A DNA stretch of 64,000 bases, from the NCBI GenBank assembly GCA_964348665.1, contig CAYGDP010000024.1:4026-68025 (forward strand). Direction: 5' to 3'. A program made the position numbers and the translations under genes. The notes under the pieces are model-generated. The model was given only the letters and a program-made list of their open reading frames with translations. It was not told the origin of the DNA and did no database searches. Shown here one piece after another: positions 35,278 through 43,864 of the stretch (position 1 is its first letter; every line of letters starts with the position of its first letter). Origin of the DNA: CAYGDP01 sp964348665 (GTDB lineage: Bacteria > Verrucomicrobiota > Verrucomicrobiia > Palsa-1439 > CAYGDP01).

Positions 35278-36363
35278 ATGATAATTGGAATTCCAAGGGA
35301 AATTCTTAGCCACGAATACCGGGTCGCCCTTCTCCCCGCAGGTACAGAAGCGCTGGTCGAAGCAGGTCACTCGGTTCTCGTCCAGAAAGGCGCCGGGCTG
35401 GGCAGCGGATTTACCGACGCCGATTATCGGGCGGTCGGCGGGAAGATTGTGAGCAGTCAGCGCGACATTTTCCGCCGCGCCGATCTGATCCTGAAGGTCA
35501 AAGAGCCGCAGCCGAGCGAATTCAGCCTGCTCCGCCCCGGTCAAATCGTCTTCACCTATTTTCACTTTGCCGCCAAGGCCTCGCTCACCCGTGCGGTGCT
35601 GTCAAGCCATTGTGTCGCCATAGCCTATGAAACCGTGCAGACCCCAGACGGATCGCTACCGCTGTTGATTCCCATGAGCGAGATCGCCGGACGAATGTCG
35701 ATCCATGAAGGCGCGAAGTTTCTCGAAGAACCGTTCAAAGGCCGCGGATTGCTGCTGGCCGGTGTACCCGGAGTCGCGCCCGCTAAAGTCGTTGTGATCG
35801 GCGGCGGCATCGTTGGCACCAATGCCGCGAAAATGGCCGCTGGACTCGGCGCCGACGTGACCATCCTGGATATCAATCTGACGCGGTTGCGATACCTCGA
35901 CGACATTCTTCCGCCGAATGTGACTACCCTGATGAGCGACGCGCACAACATCCGAGAGCAAGTACGCGCGGCGGATTTATTGGTAGGCTGCGTGCTCGTA
36001 CCCGGGGCGCGCACGCCGGTTTTGATTCGAAGAAATCTTGTGAGACAAATGAAGCGAGGTGCCGTGATTGTGGACGTGGCGATAGACCAGGGCGGTTGCG
36101 TGGAAACCTCGCACCCAACGACCCACGAGAAACCGACGTATATCGTGGATGGCGTCGTCCATTATTGTGTCACCAACATGCCCGGCGCCGTCGCGCGCAC
36201 GTCGGCGCTCGCGTTGTGCAACGCGACATTCCCCTATGTCCGCCAAATCGCCAGTCAAGGCTGGAAACGCGCATCAGAAGAAAACCGCGCCATTGGCCAC
36301 GGACTCAATATTGTGGAAGGCAAAATCGTCCATCCGGAGTTGGAGAAGGAATATCGATTGTAG
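35278..36363 (+). CDS. ald: Alanine dehydrogenase
   Basis: The 361-residue enzyme catalyses NAD-dependent interconversion of L-alanine and pyruvate plus ammonia. MIIGIPREILSHEYRVALLP is the family N-terminus with substrate-binding Arg15; Lys75 (VKEPQP), His96 (YFHFAA) and the Asp near 270 (VAIDQGG) align with the known active site. The NAD loop is VVVIGGGIVGTNAAK. The length is close to the usual 370. Its ATG comes directly after an AT-rich inverted repeat. It is monocistronic and converges on rsmI. Confidence 0.93.
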   Translation: MIIGIPREILSHEYRVALLPAGTEALVEAGHSVLVQKGAGLGSGFTDADYRAVGGKIVSSQRDIFRRADLILKVKEPQPSEFSLLRPGQIVFTYFHFAAKASLTRAVLSSHCVAIAYETVQTPDGSLPLLIPMSEIAGRMSIHEGAKFLEEPFKGRGLLLAGVPGVAPAKVVVIGGGIVGTNAAKMAAGLGADVTILDINLTRLRYLDDILPPNVTTLMSDAHNIREQVRAADLLVGCVLVPGARTPVLIRRNLVRQMKRGAVIVDVAIDQGGCVETSHPTTHEKPTYIVDGVVHYCVTNMPGAVARTSALALCNATFPYVRQIASQGWKRASEENRAIGHGLNIVEGKIVHPELEKEYRL

Positions 36364-36406
36364 GAGCGCTCTCCTGCGATCATTTGCGAAAAACCTCCTC
36401 TCAATA

Positions 36407-36469
36407 TGTAGCGGCGGTCTGTGACTGCCGATCAATTGAAATAATCGGCGCTCATAGAGCGCCGCTACA
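36407..36469. repeat. REP pair (family 1)
   Basis: TGTAGCGGCGGTCTGTGACT and the inverted arm CGGCGCTCATAGAGCGCCGC with TACA end face each other in the 303-bp gap (36364-36666) between the convergent ald and rsmI genes. The rest of the gap holds two family-2 elements and no gene. Confidence 0.88.
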
Positions 36470-36556
36470 AATTCAGAAATGCACATTGAAATGGATGTTG
36501 GACCTGCAACCTTCACACATTTGTGACTGGCTAGAGTCTGTTGAAAAATCCCGATT

Positions 36557-36584
36557 TCGCCACGTGAGGGCACGTGGCCTATAA
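36557..36584. repeat. Family-2 palindromic repeat
   Basis: TCGCCACGTGAGGGCACGTG followed by GCCTATAA. It has the same layout as the 17959 copy, with a CCACGTG/CACGTGG stem and one change in the TACAA end. Confidence 0.65.
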
Positions 36585-36608
36585 TCTTCCCCTTGGTAAA
36601 TTTCTTTT

Positions 36609-36661
36609 TTGTAGGCCGCGCGCCCCGCCAAACGACACGGCGGGCAAGCCCCGCGCGGCGA
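36609..36661. repeat. Family-2 palindromic repeat with large insert
   Basis: TTGTAGGCCGCGCG at the left and CGCGCGGCGA at the right enclose a second nested hairpin (CCCCGCC/GGCGGG with an AAACGACAC-like loop). It shares the ends of the 18009-18036 element but has a much longer centre. Confidence 0.6.
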
Positions 36662-36666
36662 GTAAT

Positions 36667-37362
36667 TCAACGGACTGATTGCAGACCGCCGCTACAGCCC
36701 TCCACCAAAATCACGCATTCGCCTTTGATCTTGCGACCTGACAGTTTTGTTGCCAATTCATCGGCTCGTCCCCGGATGATTTCCTGAAATTTCTTGGTCA
36801 ACTCACGGGCGACAACGACGCGGCGATCCCCCATGGTTTCGGCAATGACCGCGATGGTTTTCGCCACTCGATACGGTGATTCGTAAAAAACCAACGTGGC
36901 AGAATCGTCAACCAGCGTGGCGATTTTTTTCCGTATCGCGCCGGGTTTCCGCGGCAGGAATCCGATGAAATGAAACTCGCCTGAATCAAATCCCGTCAAC
37001 GTCAGCGCGGTCGTCACGGCGGTCGGTCCTGGAATCACATCCACCGTCAACCCCGCTTCGATGGCGGCGCGGATCAATCGTCCGCCGGGATCCGAGACGC
37101 CCGGCATACCCGAATCGGAAACGAGCGCCACGGAGTCGCCGGCGCGAAGACGCAAAAGGATTTCATCAGCGCGCCGCGCTTCGTTGAACTTGTGACAGCT
37201 CAACATCGGCGTCGCGATTTGAAAATGCCGCAGCAGGATGGCGGTACGGCGGGTGTCCTCGGCGGCGATCACCGAGACTTCCTTCAGCGTGCGGATGGCT
37301 CGCAGAGTGATGTCTTCGAGATTGCCGATCGGAGTACCAACGATGTAAAGGGTGCCATTCAT
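36667..37362 (-). CDS. rsmI: 16S rRNA (cytidine-1402-2'-O)-methyltransferase RsmI
   Basis: The 231-residue tetrapyrrole-methylase-fold enzyme methylates the 2'-O of C1402 in 16S rRNA. LYIVGTPIGNLEDITLRA opens the protein, then AAEDTRRT, SDSGMPGVSDPG, IPGPTAVTTAL and FYESPYR, all RsmI signatures. It is about 50 residues shorter than E. coli RsmI, ending just after the catalytic domain (GECVILVEG). The last few codons read through a half REP element (36681-36696), so the natural C-terminus may have been trimmed or replaced by the insertion. Confidence 0.92.
   Translation of the reverse strand: MNGTLYIVGTPIGNLEDITLRAIRTLKEVSVIAAEDTRRTAILLRHFQIATPMLSCHKFNEARRADEILLRLRAGDSVALVSDSGMPGVSDPGGRLIRAAIEAGLTVDVIPGPTAVTTALTLTGFDSGEFHFIGFLPRKPGAIRKKIATLVDDSATLVFYESPYRVAKTIAVIAETMGDRRVVVARELTKKFQEIIRGRADELATKLSGRKIKGECVILVEGCSGGLQSVR
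36681..36696. repeat. Half REP (family 1) forming the 3' end of rsmI
   Basis: GCAGACCGCCGCTACA is the inner arm of a family-1 REP without a clear partner. It codes for the last residues of RsmI on the minus strand. Confidence 0.65.
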
Positions 37363-37473
37363 GGATTAATATTATTGATTTGCCACAAAAAGGCTCAAAA
37401 ATCACAAAATCTGCGCAGCGGAGAGCGAAGAAAACAACCTACGACGTAAAGCATAGCACTCATGCGTGTATTA

Positions 37474-37716
37474 CTACCACAAAAACGGTTCACAGTCGCT
37501 TTTTCGCAAACGCTCGAACTCCAACGCTTTTGGACGGTAAGTAAAAGCTACGCAGGTTTTGATTTTCCATGGTCGAAACTTCGCGGTGTGCGGACACTGA
37601 CCATCATTGTGGTAGGCGAGACGCTGGCGAATGTTTTCAGTAAAGCCAACGTAAAAATGCGACGGCGGGGCAATGCTTTGGAGGATATAAACGTAATAAA
37701 ATCCAATCGTGCTCAT
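37474..37716 (-). pseudogene. GIY-YIG nuclease-family gene, 3' end frameshifted by a deletion
   Basis: The 80-residue frame has the UPF0213-type GIY-YIG core (YYVYILQS at 7-14, HFYVGFTENIRQRLAYHN, WKIKTCVAFTYRPKALEFER) but then ends in LRKSDCEPFLW, which is foreign to the family. In the +2 frame the same DNA reads RAFAKKRL-stop, the normal family ending. About nine codons between FER and RAFA appear to be lost with a frame change. Intact relatives are small single-domain proteins often next to tRNA genes, as here (tRNA-Tyr). The catalytic core is present, so partial activity cannot be excluded. Confidence 0.72.
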
Positions 37717-37794
37717 TTCGCTTTAGCCCTCATTGCTCCGAACGCTTTCTCAGTAAAGACACGGTTGCCCGCCTTCGCTTCGCTTCGGCGCGGC

Positions 37795-37880
37795 AGTCTT
37801 CGCTCTCCGCTTCGCGAAGACCGAAGACTGAAGACTGGCGTGCCGAGTCGTAGCTCTGCGGGCAGCGGAGAGCGAAGACT
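37795..37880. repeat. 16-bp perfect inverted repeat abutting tRNA-Tyr
   Basis: AGTCTTCGCTCTCCGC (37795-37810) is exactly mirrored by GCGGAGAGCGAAGACT (37865-37880) across a 54-nt centre that itself repeats GAAGACT. The right arm ends on the discriminator base of tRNA-Tyr. A direct copy of 14 nt of the right arm is at 37418-37431. Confidence 0.75.
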
Positions 37881-37962
37881 GGAGAGGACAGGATTCGAAC
37901 CTGTGAAGGCGTAAGCCAGCTGATTTACAGTCAGCCCCGTTTGGCCACTTCGGTACCTCTCC
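37880..37962 (-). tRNA. tRNA-Tyr (GTA)
   Basis: On the minus strand an 83-nt class II tRNA (without CCA) begins GGAGAGG and ends CCTCTCCA, with anticodon GTA in a CTGTAAA loop and a long variable arm. CCA is not encoded, unlike the tRNA-Met above. The T arm GTTCGAATC is intact. Confidence 0.94.
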
Positions 37963-37999
37963 GCAAAGCGCCGCAATCTATCGGAGCGCCTCGACGAAA

Positions 38000-38440
38000 T
38001 CAAGCTTTGTGCGCACGCTGGCTCCACCACCAAGCGAATCCTAATCCGACCAAACCGCCAACCGTATCAAATCCGACGTCCTTAAAGCTCGCTCCACGGC
38101 TGGGCACGAAACTTTGATGAAACTCGTCCAGCGCCGCATAAACGGCGATGCTAACAATGCAAATCCAAAACCAAGCCGGTTTCCATCGAATCTCCTCACC
38201 TCCGCGCAGGGCTCGAAATAGCAGGAGGCTCAAAATCATGTACTCGGTCACGTGCGCGCTTTTTCGAACAAGGTGATTGAGAAATTCCAGATTTTCCCTC
38301 GAGATTGTCGGCCAGAAAAACCGAACGAACGGCTCGAAAAACCGGCTGGTATGCTCGCCGGAAAACGAATCGGTCGAAAACCCGGAAATCATCGCAGCCC
38401 AAACCAGCACGGGAAGCCAATAGACGCAGAATTTTTTCAC
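38000..38440 (-). CDS. VanZ-family membrane protein
   Basis: A 146-residue protein with four predicted membrane segments and the VanZ signatures KSAHVTEYMILSLLLFRAL and LDEFHQSFVPSRGASFKDVGFDTVGG. VanZ-like proteins confer low-level teicoplanin resistance in some Gram-positives, but most members have unknown function. Transcribed upstream of tRNA-Tyr on the same strand and divergent from the haem protein at 38461. Confidence 0.87.
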   Translation of the reverse strand: MKKFCVYWLPVLVWAAMISGFSTDSFSGEHTSRFFEPFVRFFWPTISRENLEFLNHLVRKSAHVTEYMILSLLLFRALRGGEEIRWKPAWFWICIVSIAVYAALDEFHQSFVPSRGASFKDVGFDTVGGLVGLGFAWWWSQRAHKA

Positions 38441-38460
38441 GCGCGGGACTATAGCCTTGG

Positions 38461-41400
38461 ATGGCTGGTTTTGCTAGTATCCAAACCATGTGGCGGGGGT
38501 GCTTCTACCTTCTTGCGGGATGCGTCGGTACGATGTTTGCCGAGAGTCCGCTGTCACCGGAAGCCGCGCTCGCGGCATGGAGCCTCGCCGACCCGCAGCT
38601 ACGCATCGAACTCGTCGCCTCGGAGCCGGATGTGCGTGATCCCGTTGCGATGACGTTCGACGAAAACGGGCGCATCTATGTTGTCGAGATGAACGATTAC
38701 CCGCTCGGCCCCGCGGGCGGACACATCAAGCTCCTCGAAACCGACGATCGCGGCCGAGTCACGAAGAGCACGGTTTTTGCGGACAAACTTCCCTACCCGA
38801 CTGGGATTTGTCGCTGGAAAGGAGGCGTGTTTGTCACGGCGGCACCGGACGTTCTGTATCTCAAGGACACGGATGGCGATGGATGCGCGGACGTGCGCGA
38901 GATTGTTTACAGCGGATTCACGACCGGCAACCAACAGCATCGCGTCAACAATCTGACGTTCGCGTTCGACGGCTGGATTTACGGGGGCAACGGCGCCAGT
39001 GGAGGGGCAATCCGCCGCGTCATTAATGGCAAGAAAACCGGGAAAGCCGTAATCATCAATGGATTTGATTTTCGGTTCCGACCGGACCTCTCTGCGTTCG
39101 AGGCTGTCGTCGGTCAATCGCAATTCGCACAAACCTTCGACGCGTGGGGAAATCGTTTTGTGAACGAAAACTGGAATCATATTCGTCACGTTCCTCTGCC
39201 CTCCCGCTACTTCAAACGCAATCCCTATGTTGCGGCTCCAGCGGCGCTCGAAGACATCGCCGACCATGGCGCGACGGCACAGGTCTTTCCCATCAGCAAA
39301 ATCGGCCCGCGATTCAACGATCCACACACCGCGGGTCACTTCACCAGCGCTTGTGCGCTGACAATTTACCTCGGCGACGCGCTGCCGGTGAAATATCGCG
39401 GCGCGGCGTTCACCTGCGAGCCGGTTCATAACCTTGTCCACCTCGATCTTCTTGAAGCCCGAGGCGCAACCTTTGTTGGTCGACGCGCCTGGCCCGACCG
39501 GGAATTTCTCGCCTCTATCGATCCCTGGTGTCGTCCGGTCAATTTTTCCATTGGACCCGATGGGGCTCTTTACATCGTGGATTTTTATCGAGCGGTCGTG
39601 GAGCACCCGGAATGGATTTACAACCGGGCCGACACGCAACTGAAACCGGATGAAATCAAGAAGGTTGATCTGCGAGCGGGCGACGACCGAGGTCGAATCT
39701 GGCGGGTTGTGGATAAAGATTTTCGTCAGCCGAAACCGCCCCGGCTGGGCAACGCAACCACGCGTGAACTGATTGCGCACCTATCCCATCCCAACCTTTG
39801 GTGGCGATTAACCGCACAACGATTATTGATGGAGCGTCAACCGAATGAAGCCATCCCCTTGCTCCGATCTGCCGTAAAGCGCGGCAAGTCGCCCCTGGGT
39901 CGGTTCCACTCTCTTTACATCCTCGACGGCTGGCGCGTGCTCGATGACGAAAGTCTTCGGGTCGCGCTCCAAGACCGGGAGGCTGGCATCCGCGAGCACG
40001 CGATCCGTCTCTGCGAAACCAATCATGGGGCGCTCATCCTCGCCGCGAGCGAAAAATTGAGCGACGATCGCGACTTTCGCGTCCGTTGGCAACTTGCACT
40101 TTCGCTGGGCCAAATCCAGCCGGCTGCCGATGCAACCATCGCCCGTGCTTTGGCGCAGATTGCCGGGCGAGATACGAATGACAAATGGATGCAATTTGCC
40201 GTGGTGAACGCATCGAGTCAAAACACGCTGAAATTGCTCGCTTTACTGAAAGCTGATGGGAGATTCATGGAAACTACTCCGGCGATAACGTGGGCACGCC
40301 AACTTGGTTCACTCATTGGCGCACGTAAAAACACCGCCGAAATCGCGGGTCTCCTCGCCCAAATAGCCGAACCGACCCCACCACTGCCTCGAACCGAAAA
40401 ATCTACGCTACCAACGCCTCGTGATGGCCCGACAATCAATATTACTCCGTATGGCGATTGGCAGACTGAAGCACTAGCGGGTCTTAGCGAAAGCGTGCGT
40501 CGCAGCAACAGTAAAATTGAAGATTTCTTAATCGACCCGAAGATTGCGGAACACATTCTTGAAATATTCCGTATAGCCAGCGGCATAGCCAGTGATGCGG
40601 AAAAAATCGAACCTCTACGCCAAGAATCTATTCGCTTGCTCGCATATGCGCCGTTCGAAATCGCGTCGTCCACACTTCCAGCGATCCTACATCCGCAACA
40701 GTCGCAAGTTCTCCAACTCGCAGCGATACAATCGCTTGCGGCACATCCCAAAGAAGAAGTCGCACCGATTCTCCTTTCGCGCTGGCGCAGTTTCTCGCCG
40801 CAGACACGCGCCGCTGCGCTCGACGCGCTGTTGTTGCGACCCGAACGAGTCGCCAAACTGCTCGATGCCATCGAAAGCGGCGACGTTCTCGCGTCCGTAC
40901 TAGACGCGCCGCGCCGCGACCAATTGCTTCGGCATCCATCGAGGGCGATCGCGCAACGTGCAGGAAAACTTTTTTCAGTGCAGATGGGAGGCGATCGCGC
41001 GAAAGCGGTTGAAGCATATCGCCCTTCCCTCGCGCTGCGAGGGGACGCCACACGCGGGCATGCTGTCTATACGAAGGTTTGTGCCGCTTGTCATCGTCTT
41101 GGTGACATTGGTCATGCTGTAGGTCCTGACTTAACCGCGATACGATCGCGAGCGCCCGACCAATTGCTAGTGGACATTCTCGACCCAAACCGTGCTGTGG
41201 AACCGAATTATCAGCAGTATGCCGTTACGACAACGAATGGCGACACAATCACCGGCATCATCACATCGGAAACGACGTCAAGCCTGACTCTGCGAGGGGC
41301 GGAGGCGAAGGAAACCAGCATTTTACGTCAAAACATCGAAAGCATAGCAGCCAGTCGCGTCTCGTTGATGCCGGAAGGATTGGAGAACGGGCTGACGCAG

Positions 41401-41877
41401 CAGGATTTCGCCGATTTACTGGCCGCGGTGACGAAGACAACATCTGTCCGTGCGAAGCTGGACATTATCCGTCCCGGAGCGGACGGAAGACTGCTATTAT
41501 TGGCGACCAACTGCGAGATGTATGGCACGTCGTTGATCCTGGAGGAGAAATACCGCAACCTCGGTTACTGGCAATCGCGCGATGATCATGCGGTTTGGAC
41601 GATTGACGTGCCGCGGGTCGGAGATTATCTGGTGGAATTCGATTATGCGTGCGCGAACGACACCGCCAACAATGAATTTGTGATTGAGTCGAACGGAAAT
41701 TATCTCTCGGCAAAAGTCGAAGGCACGGGAACGTGGGATGATTATCGGAAAAAACAAATGGGGACGATCACCCTCGCCGGAGGGACACACCAGCTCGTTA
41801 TGCGACCCACGAATCGGCTGCGCGGACCGTTGATCGATCTGCGCTCCATAGTATTGACCCCGGCGAAGAAACAATAA
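38461..41877 (+). CDS. Secreted PVC-type haem-binding dehydrogenase-like protein with C-terminal beta-sandwich
   Basis: The 1,138-residue protein is a second member of the PVC haem family. A signal-like segment (MWRGCFYLLAGCVGTMFA, residues 10-27) precedes a beta-propeller (LRIELVASEPDVRDPVAMTF onward) to about 420 and HEAT-like repeats to about 840. The cytochrome-type domain has VCAACHRLG near 875 and GPDLTAIRSRAP, and it is followed by a carbohydrate-binding-like sandwich of about 120 residues (YWQSRDDHAVWTIDVP). An in-frame ATG at 38488 gives the shorter, cleaner signal peptide and may be the real start. Probable periplasmic sugar oxidation, substrate unknown. Confidence 0.83.
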   Translation: MAGFASIQTMWRGCFYLLAGCVGTMFAESPLSPEAALAAWSLADPQLRIELVASEPDVRDPVAMTFDENGRIYVVEMNDYPLGPAGGHIKLLETDDRGRVTKSTVFADKLPYPTGICRWKGGVFVTAAPDVLYLKDTDGDGCADVREIVYSGFTTGNQQHRVNNLTFAFDGWIYGGNGASGGAIRRVINGKKTGKAVIINGFDFRFRPDLSAFEAVVGQSQFAQTFDAWGNRFVNENWNHIRHVPLPSRYFKRNPYVAAPAALEDIADHGATAQVFPISKIGPRFNDPHTAGHFTSACALTIYLGDALPVKYRGAAFTCEPVHNLVHLDLLEARGATFVGRRAWPDREFLASIDPWCRPVNFSIGPDGALYIVDFYRAVVEHPEWIYNRADTQLKPDEIKKVDLRAGDDRGRIWRVVDKDFRQPKPPRLGNATTRELIAHLSHPNLWWRLTAQRLLMERQPNEAIPLLRSAVKRGKSPLGRFHSLYILDGWRVLDDESLRVALQDREAGIREHAIRLCETNHGALILAASEKLSDDRDFRVRWQLALSLGQIQPAADATIARALAQIAGRDTNDKWMQFAVVNASSQNTLKLLALLKADGRFMETTPAITWARQLGSLIGARKNTAEIAGLLAQIAEPTPPLPRTEKSTLPTPRDGPTINITPYGDWQTEALAGLSESVRRSNSKIEDFLIDPKIAEHILEIFRIASGIASDAEKIEPLRQESIRLLAYAPFEIASSTLPAILHPQQSQVLQLAAIQSLAAHPKEEVAPILLSRWRSFSPQTRAAALDALLLRPERVAKLLDAIESGDVLASVLDAPRRDQLLRHPSRAIAQRAGKLFSVQMGGDRAKAVEAYRPSLALRGDATRGHAVYTKVCAACHRLGDIGHAVGPDLTAIRSRAPDQLLVDILDPNRAVEPNYQQYAVTTTNGDTITGIITSETTSSLTLRGAEAKETSILRQNIESIAASRVSLMPEGLENGLTQQDFADLLAAVTKTTSVRAKLDIIRPGADGRLLLLATNCEMYGTSLILEEKYRNLGYWQSRDDHAVWTIDVPRVGDYLVEFDYACANDTANNEFVIESNGNYLSAKVEGTGTWDDYRKKQMGTITLAGGTHQLVMRPTNRLRGPLIDLRSIVLTPAKKQ

Positions 41878-41893
41878 CAAACGATCGGAGACG

Positions 41894-43300
41894 ATGATGA
41901 AAAAGATTTCGATGATCCTGGTTTTGATCGTCCTAGCGGGTTGCAGGACGACGACGATGAAAACCGATGCGACGAGTTATCGCGCGGGAACCGCCAAAGT
42001 AAACATCACACCGCAAAAACCGATTTGGCTTTCTGGATATGGCGGGAGACAGGGGTTGCCGAAGGGAACAGGAACGGAATTATGGGTGCGGGCGCTTGCC
42101 TTGGAAGATGGCAAACGACATCGTCTCGTGGTCGTCAGTATGGAAATCCTTGGGCTGCCACATTCCATCAACGAATCCATCCGCAAAAAGGCGCGGCGAC
42201 AATATGGATTACGCGACCGGGAATTGATGCTGGTGGCAACGCATACACACGCCGGACCGGTCATACCCGAGCGTCCCTCGGTGCCGATCATGTACGCGCT
42301 GAACGCGGAAAACAACAAACGTGTCAATGAAAACGCAATTTGGCTGGAGAAACACATCCTCAATGTCATCGGCAAAGCTCTGGAGGATATGGAACCGGTG
42401 CAAATTTCATTCGGACAAGGCAAAGGATCGTTCGCAATGAACCGTCGGGTCGCCGTTCCGGGCGGTGTCAATTTTGGGGAGAATCGAAATGGCCCGGTTG
42501 ATCATGCGGTTCCCGTTCTCGTCGCCCGAAAACCGGATGGAAACTCGAAAGCGGTCTTATTCGGATACGCCTGCCATTGCACCACGCTCGGCGGAAATTA
42601 TCTTCAGTACCACGGCGATTACGCAGGAGCGGCGATGAACGAACTGGAGCGGCGGAATGCTGGCGTGACTGCGGTTTTTGTGACCGGTTGCGGAGGTGAT
42701 GCGAATCCCAGCCCGCGCGACACCGCCCAGATGGCGATGGATCACGGCAAATCCCTCGCCGATGCGGTGATCGCCGTGGCGAGCGGGAAAATGGCTGCGA
42801 TATCCGCGCCGATTCAATCCAGGTATTTACGAACGGAATTGCCGCTCGACAAACTGCCGACTCGCGAAGAATGGGAACAACTGCGAAAGGAGCGGGATGT
42901 CTACGTCGCGAGGCATGCGCGCGAAAATCTGAAGCTGTTGAACGCGAGAAAACTGCCGACGAAAATCCCCTACCCAATCCAGACCGCCCAGTTCGGGACA
43001 GAATTGACCGTTGTGGCGCTCGGTGGCGAGGTGGTAGTAGATTATGTCTTGCGACTTAAGCGCGAACTCGGCGGCGAAAAACTTTGGGTCATTGCCTATG
43101 CGAATGAAGTCCCCTGTTACATCCCGTCTCGACGGATCCTGGAAGAAGGCGGCTACGAAGCGGGCTGGGGCGCGAAAGGCAAACGCAAGTACGCGGGGGG
43201 AAATATACTCTATTACGGCTGGCCGGTCCCGCTCGCGCCGGCCACCGAGGAAAAAGTCATCTCATCTGTTTACAAACTACTTGGCGGGAAGCGCCAGTAA
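41894..43300 (+). CDS. Neutral/alkaline ceramidase-like lipoprotein
   Basis: The 468-residue protein has a lipobox LIVLAGC with Cys17 and the N-terminal domain of neutral/alkaline non-lysosomal ceramidases: ITPQKPIWLSGYGGR, then ATHTHAGPVI (zinc His around 117-119) and YACHCTTLGGN. It lacks the C-terminal immunoglobulin-like domain of true ceramidases, and many such proteins in this phylum are unassigned hydrolases. It follows the haem protein by 16 bp, suggesting one operon. Its last 24 bp overlap the 3' end of the opposing TlpA-like gene. Confidence 0.82.
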   Translation: MMKKISMILVLIVLAGCRTTTMKTDATSYRAGTAKVNITPQKPIWLSGYGGRQGLPKGTGTELWVRALALEDGKRHRLVVVSMEILGLPHSINESIRKKARRQYGLRDRELMLVATHTHAGPVIPERPSVPIMYALNAENNKRVNENAIWLEKHILNVIGKALEDMEPVQISFGQGKGSFAMNRRVAVPGGVNFGENRNGPVDHAVPVLVARKPDGNSKAVLFGYACHCTTLGGNYLQYHGDYAGAAMNELERRNAGVTAVFVTGCGGDANPSPRDTAQMAMDHGKSLADAVIAVASGKMAAISAPIQSRYLRTELPLDKLPTREEWEQLRKERDVYVARHARENLKLLNARKLPTKIPYPIQTAQFGTELTVVALGGEVVVDYVLRLKRELGGEKLWVIAYANEVPCYIPSRRILEEGGYEAGWGAKGKRKYAGGNILYYGWPVPLAPATEEKVISSVYKLLGGKRQ

Positions 43301-43864
43301 CTCCTCAATCTTCCGCTGCATCGCCCGATAATCCCGCGCCGCCTGCGAGTTTGGATCGGCACGATCATCGAAATACTCGCCGCCGTGATGGACGAATTGA
43401 ATTTTGCCGTTGCGGTCGAGCAGAAAACTGGCCGAGGTGAAACTGCGGTCGCGCGTGAGCCAGATTTTGTTGAGATATTTCCATTCGCTATCGAGCGCGA
43501 CGGGAAATTTGAATCCGAGTTTATCCGCCGCGTCCTTGACTTCCGCGATGGCGCGCGGCTGCGGGCGCGGTTTGGAATGGTAAAAACCGAGCACGACGAG
43601 TCCTTTCTCCGCATATTTCTTGTGGAACTCATTGAGCGCGGAAGATGTATTTTGGCAAAGCGGGCAGGCGGTCATCCAGAAGCGCAACAAAACGACCTTA
43701 CCTCGCAACTCGCTCTGTTTCAGCGGCTTGGAATGGAACCATTCCATCTCGCTCCATTCCGGCGCGAGTTGACCGAGAAGCTCGTCGCCATCAGCGGCAA
43801 AGCTGGCGGATGCGGCAAGAAGACTACCGGCCAAAATGCTTTTGCAAAAATGCTTCCAGTTCAT
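43277..43864 (-). CDS. TlpA-like thioredoxin-fold protein (exported)
   Basis: The 195-residue protein has an N-terminal signal peptide (cleavage near ASASFA-ADG) and a redoxin domain with a CPLC active site in LRFWMTACPLCQNTSSALNEF, a KGLVVLGFY strand and SFTSASFLLDRNGKI containing the cis-Pro region substitute. It probably acts as a periplasmic thiol-disulfide protein. The start ATG at 43864 lies 41 bp inside the upstream selenoprotein gene; the longer frame to 44233 is out of phase with that gene and not real. The tail overlaps the ceramidase-like gene by 24 bp. Confidence 0.82.
   Translation of the reverse strand: MNWKHFCKSILAGSLLAASASFAADGDELLGQLAPEWSEMEWFHSKPLKQSELRGKVVLLRFWMTACPLCQNTSSALNEFHKKYAEKGLVVLGFYHSKPRPQPRAIAEVKDAADKLGFKFPVALDSEWKYLNKIWLTRDRSFTSASFLLDRNGKIQFVHHGGEYFDDRADPNSQAARDYRAMQRKIEELLALPAK

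Noticed and set aside
37462..37914. 150-residue plus-strand frame over the GIY-YIG remnant and tRNA
   Set aside because: It runs into a tRNA gene and the long inverted repeat; low coding character.
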